Shown: piece after piece, positions 8,317 through 17,327 of the stretch
Numbering within the stretch: position 1 is the first letter of the stretch
Layout: every line of letters starts with the position of its first letter
NCBI RefSeq assembly: GCF_900090275.1
Contig: NZ_LT607755.1
Location: 5,704,001 to 5,768,000, forward strand
DNA length: 64,000 nt
From: Micromonospora zamorensis
Lineage (GTDB): Bacteria > Actinomycetota > Actinomycetes > Mycobacteriales > Micromonosporaceae
Direction of reading: 5' to 3'
Made by a program: the position numbers and the translations under genes
The notes under the pieces: model-generated
What the model was told of the DNA's origin: nothing
What the model saw: only the letters and a program-made list of their open reading frames with translations
The model's database searches: none

Positions 8317-9443
8317 CGGTTTCCTCCCAGAGCGGTGGCCGGGTCGACTGAGGTGATGCGGATGACCGCCGCGGCGGCTCCCACCAGGCCGAGGACAACG
8401 AGGCCGATCGCGGCGGCGGAGATGCTCGGCATGCTCAACGCGAACGGGACACCGCTGCCGGTGATGAAGGCACCGAGAGCCAGCCCCAGCCCCACGCCGA
8501 CGAGGACAGCGACCGCCAACAGGACGAACGCCTGCGTCAACGCGTCGCGCAGCACCCAGCCGGTCGAGGCGCCCAGCGCCCGCAGGACGGCCACCTCGGG
8601 CTTGCGTTGGATCGCCCACACCGCGAAGAACGCTCCGGCCACCAGCGCCGAGATCGCGTACAGGAATCCCTGAATCAACTGCAGTGTCGTCGTCTCGGCC
8701 GTGTATCCGGGCGAAGCCCCGTAGGACTCCTTCAGGGTCAGGCTCTCGGTTCCGGTGGCGGCGTCGCCCGCAGTCAGATCGACGGACTTCCCATCGTCCG
8801 CGCGGACCGCAACCGCCGTGATCTCCGTTGCGGCCCTTGACGGCAGATCCGCGTCGGGGGCGGTGCCGGATTTGATCGCCTGCCACGCCGCCAACGGCAC
8901 GTACGCCACGTCCACGTGCCCGAAGGTGTCCTGTTGCTCGGTGACACCGACGACCCGCAGCCGCGTACCGACCCGATCCACGGTGACCGTGTCGCCCATC
9001 CGCAGCCCCGCGTCCAGCGCCGTGGGACTCACCACGATCCCGTCCGCGGTGCCCAACCGCTCACCCTGGCTGACCCGGGGCGACAGGAACGAGTCGGGTT
9101 GCACTCCGAACAGCGCGAGGTCGACCTCAGTTCCCCGATCGGTACGAGTATTCACCAGCGTGTTTCCGAACGGCGCCGCGTCCGCGACGCCCGGCTGGGC
9201 GCCCCAGCTGTCGACCGCCGACATGTCCACGACGCTCCGTGAGAACGCGGAGTCCCGCTGGACGCCGTGCGCGAAGGCGAACGACGTGACCGGCAGGTTC
9301 TGCAGCCCGGAAACGCCGTCGCGCACCAGGCCGACCGACAGCCCCGACAGCATCACCATCAACACGGCGATCAGCGCGATCACGGCGCCCATCAGAGCGA
9401 ACCGCAACCGGGCGAAGCTCAGCTCACGAATTGCGAGGAACAT
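8313..9443 (-). CDS. FtsX-like ABC transporter permease
   Basis: 376 residues from the ATG at 9443 (MFLAIRELSFARLRFALMG); in-frame codons further upstream lack hydrophobic or conserved character. Architecture is the MacB/FtsX form: one N-terminal membrane helix (about residues 17-40), a large extracytoplasmic domain (about 45-255), then three C-terminal helices with the usual EVAVLRALGASTGWVLRD coupling region. First gene of the operon with the ATPase and TetR regulator. Confidence 0.92.
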   Translation of the reverse strand: MFLAIRELSFARLRFALMGAVIALIAVLMVMLSGLSVGLVRDGVSGLQNLPVTSFAFAHGVQRDSAFSRSVVDMSAVDSWGAQPGVADAAPFGNTLVNTRTDRGTEVDLALFGVQPDSFLSPRVSQGERLGTADGIVVSPTALDAGLRMGDTVTVDRVGTRLRVVGVTEQQDTFGHVDVAYVPLAAWQAIKSGTAPDADLPSRAATEITAVAVRADDGKSVDLTAGDAATGTESLTLKESYGASPGYTAETTTLQLIQGFLYAISALVAGAFFAVWAIQRKPEVAVLRALGASTGWVLRDALTQAFVLLAVAVLVGVGLGLALGAFITGSGVPFALSMPSISAAAIGLVVLGLVGAAAAVIRITSVDPATALGGNR

Positions 9444-9464
9444 CAGCGCCCGCCCTCGTGGATT

Positions 9465-9487
9465 GTCGACATCATGTCGGCATCTTA
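9465..9487 (-). promoter_or_regulatory. Candidate operator and -10 element of the TetR-linked ABC operon
   Basis: GTCGACAT-C-ATGTCGGC (9465-9481) is an 8-1-8 inverted repeat with one mismatch. On the minus strand a -10-like TAAGAT (9487-9482) sits immediately before it, and the permease start follows 22 nt after the repeat. A TetR repressor bound here would block transcription; this is inferred from position and symmetry. Confidence 0.5.
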
Positions 9488-9543
9488 TCAACACGCTGTC
9501 GGCAAAGCCTCGCCTGCTGGGGGACAGTGGCCGGGCGTACCGC

Positions 9544-10059
9544 TCAGGCGTCGTCGAAGACCCGGCTGGCCGCGGCATGGGTCGCCGCCCCGAACAGCAC
9601 CAGGCGGGCCTCGACGACGGTGGCGGGCGTGGCCGCGCGCAGCACCGTCAGTGCCTGCCGGACCGCGTCGTCGATCGGCCAGCCGTAGATGCCGGCGGAG
9701 ATCAGCGGAAAGGCCACGGTTGTCGCGCCCACCTCGTCGGCCACGCGGAGACTGTTGGCGTAGCAGTCGCGCAGCAGCGCCGACCGGTCTTCGCTGGCGG
9801 ACCAGACCGGCCCGACGGTGTGGATCACCCAGCATGCCGGCAGCTCCCCCGCGGTGGTCGCCACCGCCTGGCCAGTGGGCAGACCCCTGCCGTAGCGGGA
9901 TGCCCGCAGCGCCCGGCACTCGGCCAGGATGGCCGGCCCGCCACGTCGGTGGATGGCGCCATCGACCCCGCCCCCACCGAGCAGGGACGAGTTGGCGGCG
10001 TTCACGATGGCGTCGACCTGCTGCGTGGTGATGTCCCCCTCGACCAGGGTGATCTCCAT
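9544..10059 (-). CDS. Macrodomain protein, ADP-ribose ester hydrolase (MacroD/YmdB-like)
   Basis: 171 residues, a single macrodomain. The ligand loops are visible: VDAIVNAANSSLLGGGGVDGA (about residues 15-35) and FPLISAGIYGWP (about 121-132). MacroD-type enzymes hydrolyse O-acetyl-ADP-ribose and remove mono-ADP-ribose from acidic residues. Its ATG follows the stop of the upstream EI24-like gene by one base, so the two are an operon; no functional link between them is obvious. Confidence 0.92.
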   Translation of the reverse strand: MEITLVEGDITTQQVDAIVNAANSSLLGGGGVDGAIHRRGGPAILAECRALRASRYGRGLPTGQAVATTAGELPACWVIHTVGPVWSASEDRSALLRDCYANSLRVADEVGATTVAFPLISAGIYGWPIDDAVRQALTVLRAATPATVVEARLVLFGAATHAAASRVFDDA

Positions 10060-10060
10060 G

Positions 10061-10852
10061 TCAGTCCTTCTCGATGGACTGGCCGAGCGATCGGCGGGCC
10101 AGCAAAGTGGCGCCGGCGACCGCCGCCGGCATGATCAACACTGCGCCGAGCGGGATGAGGAAGCAGAGGAAGACGGCAACCCCGAAGCCGAGCGCGGTGG
10201 GTCGATCGGCCTTCAGGATCGTCCGGCGCTGCGGCAGCCGCATACCGCGCCGGTAGAACGGTGCCCCGACCAGCTCCACGGCGAGGAACCAGCCGCCCAC
10301 TGCCGCGCCGATCACCGGGACGACCGTCTGGCCGACCACGGGGATGAAGCCCGCGAGGAAGAGCGGAATCCCGACCAGCGCGGTGAGCGCCACCAGTCGT
10401 ACCGAGTCGGCGAGGCTGCGCCGCAACGACGACCAGAAGGGCACGTCCACCGCGCCCGGCGTGCCGCCGTACCGCTGCTCGACCTGCTCGGAGATCTTCT
10501 CGTAGAACGGGTCGCCGATGACCAGGGTGACCGCGGTGAAGGTGAGCACGCCGAGCAGACCGCCGAGCCCCAGGAAGGCCAGCCCGGCGATCACCCGGAC
10601 CAGGCTGCGGGTGGTGCTCGACCAGTCGTCGGCGAACGGGGTGACCAGCGCGGCGAGGTCGTCCACGAAGTACACCAGGGCGGCGAGCGCGGCCAGGAAG
10701 AACGCGCCGGAGATCAGCGCCGGCACGACCCCGAGCAGCATCAACCCCGGGCTGCGGACATAGAGACCCAGCCCCCGCACGAGCAGCCCCGCCCCGGCGA
10801 AGAAACGGCCGACGACTCCGGTGACCGGGCTGGCGACTCTGCTGACATCCAC
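10061..10852 (-). CDS. EI24/CysZ-like integral membrane protein
   Basis: 263 residues from a GTG with TAGGCT 8 nt upstream; an open frame continues about 2 kb further upstream but runs antisense through the ABC genes and is spurious. About five membrane segments, with the PGLMLLGVVPALISGAFF opening and FYEKISEQVEQRYGG loop characteristic of the EI24 domain family (Pfam EI24; includes E. coli CysZ). CysZ transports sulfate, but the role of actinobacterial members is not established, so sulfate transport is only a possibility. Confidence 0.82.
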   Translation of the reverse strand: MDVSRVASPVTGVVGRFFAGAGLLVRGLGLYVRSPGLMLLGVVPALISGAFFLAALAALVYFVDDLAALVTPFADDWSSTTRSLVRVIAGLAFLGLGGLLGVLTFTAVTLVIGDPFYEKISEQVEQRYGGTPGAVDVPFWSSLRRSLADSVRLVALTALVGIPLFLAGFIPVVGQTVVPVIGAAVGGWFLAVELVGAPFYRRGMRLPQRRTILKADRPTALGFGVAVFLCFLIPLGAVLIMPAAVAGATLLARRSLGQSIEKD

Positions 10853-11050
10853 GATCGAGCAGCCTATCGAGCGATGATCCGGTCCGCCGGGTGGAGCCGT
10901 AGCAGCGACTGTTCGCGTCCACATCAACCGGTTGGCGGACGGGAGTGATCCACCGGGAACGCCGGCGAACATCGCCGACCAGTCGATTCGCCGGCGGGTC
11001 ACCCCGACAACCCTTGAGGGGTACGAAGCCAGCGGCGGAAGGGCGGCACG

Positions 11051-11959
11051 ATGTCGGTCATCGAGGTGACCCACCTGAGTAAGCGGTACGGCGATCTGGT
11101 GTCCGTCCAGGACGTGTCGTTCACGGTGGAGCCCGGGGAGATCTTCGGCGTGCTCGGCCCGAACGGCGCCGGCAAGACCACCACCGTCGAGTGTGTCGCC
11201 GGGCTGCGTGTCCCCGACGGGGGCGGGGTGTCGGTCCTCGGGCTCGACCCCCGCCGGGACGCGGCGCAGCTCCGGCAGCGGGTCGGGGTGCAACTCCAGG
11301 AGAGCCAACTGCCGGACCGGCTGCGGGTGGCGGAGGCGCTGGAGCTGTACGCCTCGTTCTACCGCAACCCGGCCGACCCGGCCGCTCTGATCGACAAGCT
11401 GGGCCTCGGCGAGAAGCGGAACACCGCGTACAAGAAGCTCTCCGGCGGTCAGAAGCAGCGACTCTCCATCGCGTTGGCCCTGGTCGGCAACCCGGAGATC
11501 GCGATCCTCGACGAGCTCACCACCGGGCTGGACCCGCAGGCGCGCCGGGACACCTGGGGTCTCATCGAACAGGTCCGGGACAGCGGAGTGACGATCGTGC
11601 TGGTCACCCATTTCATGGAGGAAGCGGAGCGGCTCTGCGACCGGGTCGCGGTGATCGACCGGGGGCGCGTCGTCGCCCTGGACAGCCCGGCGGGCCTGGT
11701 GTCGGCGGTGGCTCCGGAGCAGCGGATCCGGTTCCGGCCGTCGGCCCCGGTCGACGACCGGCTCCTCACCGACCTGCCCGAGGTTTCCGCCGTGCAGCGC
11801 ACCGGCAGCCAGGTGGTGGTGACCGGCACCGGTGACCTGCTGCACGCCGTCACCTCGGTCCTCGCCCGCCACCAGATCGTCGCCGCCGACCTGCGGCTGG
11901 AGCAGTCCACCCTCGACGACGCCTTCGTCGAGCTGACCGGGCACCGGCCCGTCGACTGA
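11051..11959 (+). CDS. ABC-2 type transporter ATP-binding protein (DrrA-like)
   Basis: 302 residues. Walker A LGPNGAGKTT, signature LSGGQKQRLSIALAL and the C-terminal regulatory extension of DrrA/CcmA-type ATPases are clear. The Walker B region reads AILDELTTGLDP, with Leu where Pro is usual (DEPT); the catalytic Glu is kept and this variant occurs in drug-exporter ATPases. The ATG follows GGAAGGG. It begins a four-gene operon with an ABC-2 permease, a histidine kinase and a response regulator, an arrangement typical of antibiotic- or envelope-stress-responsive exporters. Confidence 0.95.
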   Translation: MSVIEVTHLSKRYGDLVSVQDVSFTVEPGEIFGVLGPNGAGKTTTVECVAGLRVPDGGGVSVLGLDPRRDAAQLRQRVGVQLQESQLPDRLRVAEALELYASFYRNPADPAALIDKLGLGEKRNTAYKKLSGGQKQRLSIALALVGNPEIAILDELTTGLDPQARRDTWGLIEQVRDSGVTIVLVTHFMEEAERLCDRVAVIDRGRVVALDSPAGLVSAVAPEQRIRFRPSAPVDDRLLTDLPEVSAVQRTGSQVVVTGTGDLLHAVTSVLARHQIVAADLRLEQSTLDDAFVELTGHRPVD

Positions 11960-11971
11960 AAAGGGGCAAGC

Positions 11972-12706
11972 ATGCACGCCTTCCGTCAGATCCTGAGGAT
12001 CGAGGCGCGGCTCTACCTGCGGGACATACCGACGCTGCTCACCACCATCGGGCTGCCCACAGTGATCCTGGTGGTGCTCGGATTGGTCCCCTCGCTCCGC
12101 AAGCCGGATCCGACCTTCGATGGGCAGACCTTCGTCAGCTACTTCGCACCGTCGCTGCTGGTGGTCACCCTCGCCATGGTCGGGGTGAACACGCTGCCCA
12201 CGGTGCTGGCCACCTACCGGGAACGCGGCGTGCTGCGTCGGCTGGCGACCACTCCGGCGCATCCGGCCGCTCTGCTCGCCGCGCAACTGGTGCTGGCCCT
12301 GGCCGGGATCCTGGCCAGCGCGCTGCTGCTCATCGTCGTCGGCCGGTTGGCGTTCGGGGTGCCGTTCCCTCGGCACCCGCTCGGCTTCACCCTGGCGTTC
12401 GTCCTCGGCACGGCGGCGCTGCTGGCGCTCGGCCTGCTGGTCGCCGCCGTGGCCCGCACGACGAAGGCGGCGCAGGCTCTGGCCGTGCCGCTGTTCCTGG
12501 TCACCATGTTCTTCGGCGGGGTCTACCTGCCCCGGTTCCTGCTTCCGGACGCCGTGGCGCGGATCGGCGACTACACGCCGCCCGGGGTGCAGGCGCTTCT
12601 GGACGCCTGGACCGGCACGTCGCCGCAGCCGCTGCACCTGGCGATAATGGCGGTGATCGCCGTGGCGGCCGGCGCCAGCGCGGCGAAACTGTTCCGCTGG
12701 GAGTGA
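11972..12706 (+). CDS. ABC-2 type transporter permease
   Basis: 244 residues, six membrane segments: one near residues 22-42, then a cluster from about 55 to the C-terminus. The ATG has an AAAGGGG site just upstream and lies 12 bp after the ATPase stop. Content such as MFFGGVYLPRFLLPDAVARIGDY is typical of ABC-2 drug exporters. Partner of the preceding ATPase; substrate unknown. Confidence 0.93.
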   Translation: MHAFRQILRIEARLYLRDIPTLLTTIGLPTVILVVLGLVPSLRKPDPTFDGQTFVSYFAPSLLVVTLAMVGVNTLPTVLATYRERGVLRRLATTPAHPAALLAAQLVLALAGILASALLLIVVGRLAFGVPFPRHPLGFTLAFVLGTAALLALGLLVAAVARTTKAAQALAVPLFLVTMFFGGVYLPRFLLPDAVARIGDYTPPGVQALLDAWTGTSPQPLHLAIMAVIAVAAGASAAKLFRWE

Positions 12707-12717
12707 GCGGAGATGCG

Positions 12718-13986
12718 ATGACCAGCAGCGGTGGGCACGACCGTCTGACCAGTTGGCGAGAGCGCGAGGCTGCCCTCTATCGCGTGTTCCCGTATGGCGG
12801 GCTGGCTCTGGGCACCCTGCTGGCCCTCGTCGCACCGGCGCCCGCCAGCCCCGGGGCGGTGCCGACCCTCGCTGTGGCCGTGGCGGCCGGATGCTGGGTC
12901 GCCTGGTTCGTGACCCTGCACCCCGGCTGGCAAAGTCGGCGCAGGCCGATGGCGGTCTACTACGCCGGTCTGCTCACGTTCGCCGCCGCTCTCGTGGCCG
13001 CCAGTCCGTGGTACGGCTTCTTCGCCTGGATCGGTTACATCCACGCCTTCCCGGTGCTGCCCGGGCGTTGGCGGGTCGCCGGGATGGTGACCACGGCGGC
13101 CCTCGTCGCCACGTCTCAGGGCGGTGGTCTGTCGGTGGTGGTGTCGCACTGGCTGCTCTGGCTGGTGCTGGTGCTCTTCAACCTGCTGGTGGCCGGCTCG
13201 GTGAGCTGGTTCGCGATGATCGCCGAACAGGAGGACGTCAAACGTCGGCGGTTGATGGCGGAACTCGGCGAGGCCAACCGTCAACTCACCGAGACGGTCC
13301 AGGAGAACGCCGGGCTGCACGCCCAACTGCTCACCCAGGCACGGGAGGCCGGCGTGCTGGACGAGCGGCAGCGGATGGCGCGAGAGATCCACGACACCCT
13401 GGCCCAGGGGTTGACCGGCATCATCACCCAACTGGAGGCGGCCGAGCAGACCCGCGACCGCTCCGCCGACTGGCGGCGGCACGTCGACAACGCGCTCGCA
13501 CTGGCGCGGGAGAGCCTCACCGAGGCCCGCCGCTCGGTGCGGGCCGTCCGCCCGGAGACGTTGGAGACAGCCCGGCTGCCAGACGCGCTCGTCGAGCTGG
13601 GCGGGCGCTGGTCGGCTCTGAACGGGGTACGGGCCGAGGTCGCCACCACCGGAACGCCCCGCCCCCTGCATCCGGAGGTCGAGGTGACCCTGCTCCGGGC
13701 CGCCCAGGAGGCGCTGGCCAACGTGGCCCGGCACGCTGCCGCGTCACGGGTCGGGCTGACCCTGTCGTACATGACGGACGTGGTCACCCTCGATGTCCGT
13801 GACGACGGGACGGGCTTCGACGTCACCGGGCAGCCGGCGCCCCGCGAGCCGGGCGGCGGGTACGGGCTGACCGCGATGCGGCAGCGGGTGACCCGGGTGG
13901 GTGGCGAGTTGGCCGTCGAATCCGAACCGGGAGGCGGCACCGCCATTTCGGCGTCCGTCCCCGCGCTGCCGGGAGGTGCCGGTTGA
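12718..13986 (+). CDS. Sensor histidine kinase (NarL/DesK class, HisKA_3)
   Basis: 422 residues from ATG 12718, which has GGAG at a 6-nt distance; the in-frame GTG at 12703 overlapping the permease stop is the alternative. The first 175 residues carry about five membrane segments and no large external domain, as in intramembrane-sensing kinases. The phosphorylated His is in AREIHDTLAQGL (about residue 225) and the ATPase domain ends with GTGFDV and GGGYGLTAMRQRV. It is coupled to the response regulator, so the pair probably senses envelope or drug stress and controls the ABC exporter in front. Confidence 0.93.
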   Translation: MTSSGGHDRLTSWREREAALYRVFPYGGLALGTLLALVAPAPASPGAVPTLAVAVAAGCWVAWFVTLHPGWQSRRRPMAVYYAGLLTFAAALVAASPWYGFFAWIGYIHAFPVLPGRWRVAGMVTTAALVATSQGGGLSVVVSHWLLWLVLVLFNLLVAGSVSWFAMIAEQEDVKRRRLMAELGEANRQLTETVQENAGLHAQLLTQAREAGVLDERQRMAREIHDTLAQGLTGIITQLEAAEQTRDRSADWRRHVDNALALARESLTEARRSVRAVRPETLETARLPDALVELGGRWSALNGVRAEVATTGTPRPLHPEVEVTLLRAAQEALANVARHAAASRVGLTLSYMTDVVTLDVRDDGTGFDVTGQPAPREPGGGYGLTAMRQRVTRVGGELAVESEPGGGTAISASVPALPGGAG

Positions 13987-14624
13987 CCGCCCCGATACGG
14001 CTGCTGATCGTCGACGACCATCCGGTGGTGCGCGACGGGTTGCGGGGGATGTTCACCGGCGACCCCGGCTTCGAGGTGGTCGGCGAGGCCGCGGACGGCG
14101 CGGAGGCGTTGACCCTGGTCGCGACGGTCCGGCCGGACGTGGTGCTGATGGACCTGCGGATGCCCGGAATGAACGGTGTGACCGCCATCGGCAGGCTGGC
14201 CCGCTCCGGCAGCACCGCCCGGGTGCTGGTGCTCACCACGTACGACACGGACGCCGACGTGCTGCCCGCCATCGAGGCCGGTGCCACCGGCTATCTGCTC
14301 AAGGACACGCCCCGCGAGGAACTGGTCCGCGCGGTACGGGCCGCCGCCCGGGGCGAGTCGGTGCTCGCACCGAGCGTCGCCGGGCGGTTGATGGGCCGGT
14401 TGCGTGCACCGGTCGAGGAGCCACTCAGCCAGCGCGAGCTGGAGGTGCTCACCCTGGTGGCCCGTGGTGCCTCCAACCGGGAGGCGGCGGCTCGGCTGTT
14501 CATCAGCGAGGCCACCGTCAAGACGCACCTGCTGCACGTGTACACCAAGCTCGGGGTCAACGACCGGGCCGCCGCGGTGGCCACCGCGTACGACAGGGGG
14601 TTGCTGACCCCCGGCGGGCGGTGA
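13983..14624 (+). CDS. LuxR/NarL family response regulator
   Basis: 213 residues. The start is TTG 13983, overlapping the kinase stop (TTGA) and preceded by GGGAGG at a 6-nt distance; no ATG or GTG is available upstream of the receiver domain. Receiver: IVDDHPVVRDGL, phospho-Asp in VVLMDLRMPG (about residue 56). LuxR DNA-binding domain: SQRELEVLTLVARGAS then SEATVKTHLLHVYTKLGV. Cognate regulator of the preceding kinase. Confidence 0.95.
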   Translation: MTAPIRLLIVDDHPVVRDGLRGMFTGDPGFEVVGEAADGAEALTLVATVRPDVVLMDLRMPGMNGVTAIGRLARSGSTARVLVLTTYDTDADVLPAIEAGATGYLLKDTPREELVRAVRAAARGESVLAPSVAGRLMGRLRAPVEEPLSQRELEVLTLVARGASNREAAARLFISEATVKTHLLHVYTKLGVNDRAAAVATAYDRGLLTPGGR

Positions 14625-14648
14625 GTGAGGGCCGGGCAGGATGGGCGG

Positions 14649-15617
14649 GTGCGCGCGTCCCGGCTGATCTCGCTGCTCCTGTTGTTGCAGGCGCGCGGGT
14701 CGATGACGGCGGGTGAGCTGGCGCGGGAGCTGGAGGTTTCCGAGCGGACCGTCTACCGGGACGTGTTGGCGCTCTCCGCCGCCGGGGTGCCGGTCTACGC
14801 CGACCGGGGCCGCGCCGGCGGGTACCGGTTGCTCGGCGGTTACCGCACCCGACTGACCGGGCTGACCCGGGACGAGGCGGAGGCGCTCTTCCTCTCCGGG
14901 CTGCCCGGCCCCGCTGGCGACATGGGGCTCGCCGACGCGGTCGCCGCCGCCGAGTTGAAGGTGCTCGCCGCCCTGCCGCCGGCCCTGCGCGACGCCCCGG
15001 CCCGTGCCGGGCAGCGGTTCCATCTGGACGTGCCGGGTTGGTTCCGGGAGACCGCGCCGCCGCCGTGGCTGACCGAGCTGGCCCGGGCGGTCTGGCGCGA
15101 CCGGGTGGTGGAGCTGCGCTACCGGCGCGGTGACCGGGAGGTGGCCCGGCGGGTCCAGCCGTACGGGCTGGTGCTCAAGAGTGGTGTCTGGTATCTGGTC
15201 GGCCGGGTCGACGACGACACCCGCACCTATCGGGTGGACCGGGTGACCGGGGTCGAGGTGGGCGAGGAGAGCTTCGAGCGGGACGAGGGCTTCGACCTGG
15301 CCGGGCACTGGCGCGAGCAGGCCGGGTCGTTTCTGCGGACCGTGCTGCGGGCCGAGGTCACCGTCCGGCTCAGCCCGGCGGGTCTGCGCCAGCTCCGGCA
15401 CCTGGTGGATGCCCCCTTCGTGTACGACGAGCTGGTCGCCGCCGCCGGAGCACCCGACGGGCAGGGCTGGGTGGTGGGCCAGCTGCCCGTCGAGTCCGTC
15501 GAGGTCGCCTACCACCAACTGCTGGGGCTCGGCCCCGAGGTGGAGGTCCTCGGCCCGCCCGAGCTGCGGCGGTTGTTCACCGACGCGGCCGACCGGCTGC
15601 GGGCGCTCTACCGGTAG
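14649..15617 (+). CDS. WYL domain transcriptional regulator
   Basis: 322 residues from GTG 14649 (RASRLISLLLLLQARG), chosen because CAGGAT lies 6 nt upstream in leaderless spacing and because the helix-turn-helix begins at once. N-terminal winged helix (ELARELEVSERTVYRDVLAL), then a WYL ligand domain with SGVWYLVGRVDDDTRTYRVDRV near residues 177-200. WYL proteins respond to nucleotides or small effectors; target unknown. The 3' end overlaps the convergent SDR gene by 10 bp. Confidence 0.93.
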   Translation: MRASRLISLLLLLQARGSMTAGELARELEVSERTVYRDVLALSAAGVPVYADRGRAGGYRLLGGYRTRLTGLTRDEAEALFLSGLPGPAGDMGLADAVAAAELKVLAALPPALRDAPARAGQRFHLDVPGWFRETAPPPWLTELARAVWRDRVVELRYRRGDREVARRVQPYGLVLKSGVWYLVGRVDDDTRTYRVDRVTGVEVGEESFERDEGFDLAGHWREQAGSFLRTVLRAEVTVRLSPAGLRQLRHLVDAPFVYDELVAAAGAPDGQGWVVGQLPVESVEVAYHQLLGLGPEVEVLGPPELRRLFTDAADRLRALYR

Positions 15618-16522
15618 CCGGTGACGTCCGAGGGCTTGCCCGCGTCGACCACCTCGACGATGTACCGGAACCCCTCCGGCTGACTGCCGTCGAGGTCGGT
15701 GAATCCGTACACCTTGGACAGTGTGCCGGCGTCCACGGACTGGCCGTTCCAGCGGGCCTTCTCCTCGTCGGCGGCGAGCGCCGCCACCGCGCGGCCGACG
15801 AAGGCCGGGGTCTCCGAGATGAGAAAGTTCGGGTCGGTGGCAGCGCCGTCGCGCCAGTTGTCCTCGGTCACTCCGAAGTGCTCCAGCATCGCCTCGGAGC
15901 GGATCCAGCCGGGGGTGAGCGCCACCGCCGTGCAGCCGTGCGGCTTCAGCTCGTGCGCCTGGCTGAAGGCGAGCCGGTTGACCGACACCTTGGCCAGGTC
16001 GTAGAAGACGGAGAGCCGGTAGTTGTCGTCGTTGTACGCCTTGGTGCCGTCGCCCATCTCCACCAGCAGCCCGCCCGGCTTGCGGATCAGCAGCGGCAGG
16101 GCGAAGTGGCTGGTGATGATGTGGGTGTCGATGGCCAGTCGCAGGGTCCGAAAGCCCGCGTCCAGCGGCTGCTCCCAGACCGGCTTGTCCCAGGTGACCA
16201 GCGGGTCGCCGCCCCAGATGTCGTTGACCAGCACGTCGAGCTGGCCCTGCTCGGCGTCGATCCGGGCGACGAGGTCGCGGACCTGCTCGGGCACCAGGTG
16301 GTCGACCTGGACGGCGATGCCCGTGCCCCCGGCCTCGGTGACCAGCTCGGCGGTCTCCTCGATGGTCTCCGGCCGGTCCATCTCCGAGCGACCGGTGCGG
16401 CTGCTGCGACCGGTGGCGTACACGGTGGCGCCGGCGGCGCCGAGCTGGACGGCGATCTGCCGACCCGCGCCCCGGGTGGCACCGGCGACGAGCGCGATCT
16501 TTCCTGCGAGCGGTTGTGTCAT
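15608..16522 (-). CDS. SDR family oxidoreductase
   Basis: 304 residues from ATG 16522; CAACCT lies 7 nt upstream. Short-chain dehydrogenase hallmarks: cofactor loop ALVAGATRGAGRQIA (a TGxxxGxG variant, about residues 12-25), VLVNDIWGGD and the active-site YDLAK (YxxxK). The size and the IWGGDPLVTWDKPVWEQ insert resemble human DHRS1-like members. Substrate unknown. Its stop and that of the WYL gene fall in the same 10-bp palindrome CTACCGGTAG. Confidence 0.92.
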   Translation of the reverse strand: MTQPLAGKIALVAGATRGAGRQIAVQLGAAGATVYATGRSSRTGRSEMDRPETIEETAELVTEAGGTGIAVQVDHLVPEQVRDLVARIDAEQGQLDVLVNDIWGGDPLVTWDKPVWEQPLDAGFRTLRLAIDTHIITSHFALPLLIRKPGGLLVEMGDGTKAYNDDNYRLSVFYDLAKVSVNRLAFSQAHELKPHGCTAVALTPGWIRSEAMLEHFGVTEDNWRDGAATDPNFLISETPAFVGRAVAALAADEEKARWNGQSVDAGTLSKVYGFTDLDGSQPEGFRYIVEVVDAGKPSDVTGYR

Positions 16523-16578
16523 ACCTGCGAGGTTGTCAGCGATACCTGACAACCGACGTCCGAATTCGTTACCCGGAC

Positions 16579-17316
16579 CTAGTCCACCAACCGGACGCGG
16601 ACCCGGCGGTTGGCGCGGCCCTTGCTCTCCACCTTCACGACCTGCACCTTGCCGATCTGGGCGGTGGACGCGACGTGGGTGCCGCCGTCGGCCTGCACGT
16701 CCAGGCCGACGATGTCGACGATCCGGACCTCCTGCTCATCCGGCGGGATGAGATTGGACTGGGTACGGATGATGTCCGGCAGGGCCAGCGCCTCGGTGCG
16801 CGGCAGCACTCGCGTGGCGACCGAGCGGTCGGCGGCCACCTCGGCGTTGACCAGCTCCTCGATCCGACTCTTGAAGTCGGGCGGGACCTCGGGGAGGTTG
16901 AAGTCCATCCGGGCCTCGCCCGGTTCCATCGAGTTGCCGGTGACGAGCGCGCCGAAGTCGCGGAACACCACACCGCAGAGCACGTGCAGCCCGGAGTGGG
17001 TACGCATCAGCCGGGTGCGGCGCTCGTCCTCCACCGCGCCGACGACCTCGGTGCCGGCCGGGGGCAGTGGGTCACCCTCGGCGGGGATCAGGTACGGGTC
17101 GTCGCTCTTGCGGGTGCCGACGATCCGGGTCTGCACGCCCTGCCACAGCAGCACGCCGTGGTCCGGCGGTTGGCCACCGCCGCCCGGGTAGAACGCCGAG
17201 CGGTCCAGCACGATGCCCTGCTCGGCGTCGGCGTGCAGGACCGTGCACGTCCACTCACGCAGGGTCGGGTCAGCTAGGTCGAGCCGGTGCGTCCGGCCAT
17301 GTTGTGTGACGCCCAT
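16579..17316 (-). CDS. AlaX-type alanyl-tRNA editing protein
   Basis: 245 residues resembling the editing domain of alanyl-tRNA synthetase, freestanding as in AlaX. The first metal site HSGLH (about residues 107-111) is present; the second motif reads DGGTHVAST where many members have CGGTH, so the usual Cys is Asp here. AlaX proteins hydrolyse Ser- or Gly-mischarged tRNA-Ala. TAACGT, 8 nt before the ATG, overlaps the stop codon of the upstream hydrolase gene, suggesting its own promoter. Confidence 0.9.
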   Translation of the reverse strand: MGVTQHGRTHRLDLADPTLREWTCTVLHADAEQGIVLDRSAFYPGGGGQPPDHGVLLWQGVQTRIVGTRKSDDPYLIPAEGDPLPPAGTEVVGAVEDERRTRLMRTHSGLHVLCGVVFRDFGALVTGNSMEPGEARMDFNLPEVPPDFKSRIEELVNAEVAADRSVATRVLPRTEALALPDIIRTQSNLIPPDEQEVRIVDIVGLDVQADGGTHVASTAQIGKVQVVKVESKGRANRRVRVRLVD

Positions 17317-17327
17317 GACAGGGCACG

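Noticed and set aside
11510..11540. DELTTG in place of DEPT in the Walker B region as a sign of an inactive ATPase
   Set aside because: The catalytic Glu is kept and this variant is found in active DrrA-type exporter ATPases.
10853..12835. Continuation of the EI24-like frame about 2 kb upstream
   Set aside because: It runs antisense through the ABC transporter genes; the real protein starts at GTG 10852 with a TAGGCT element in leaderless spacing.
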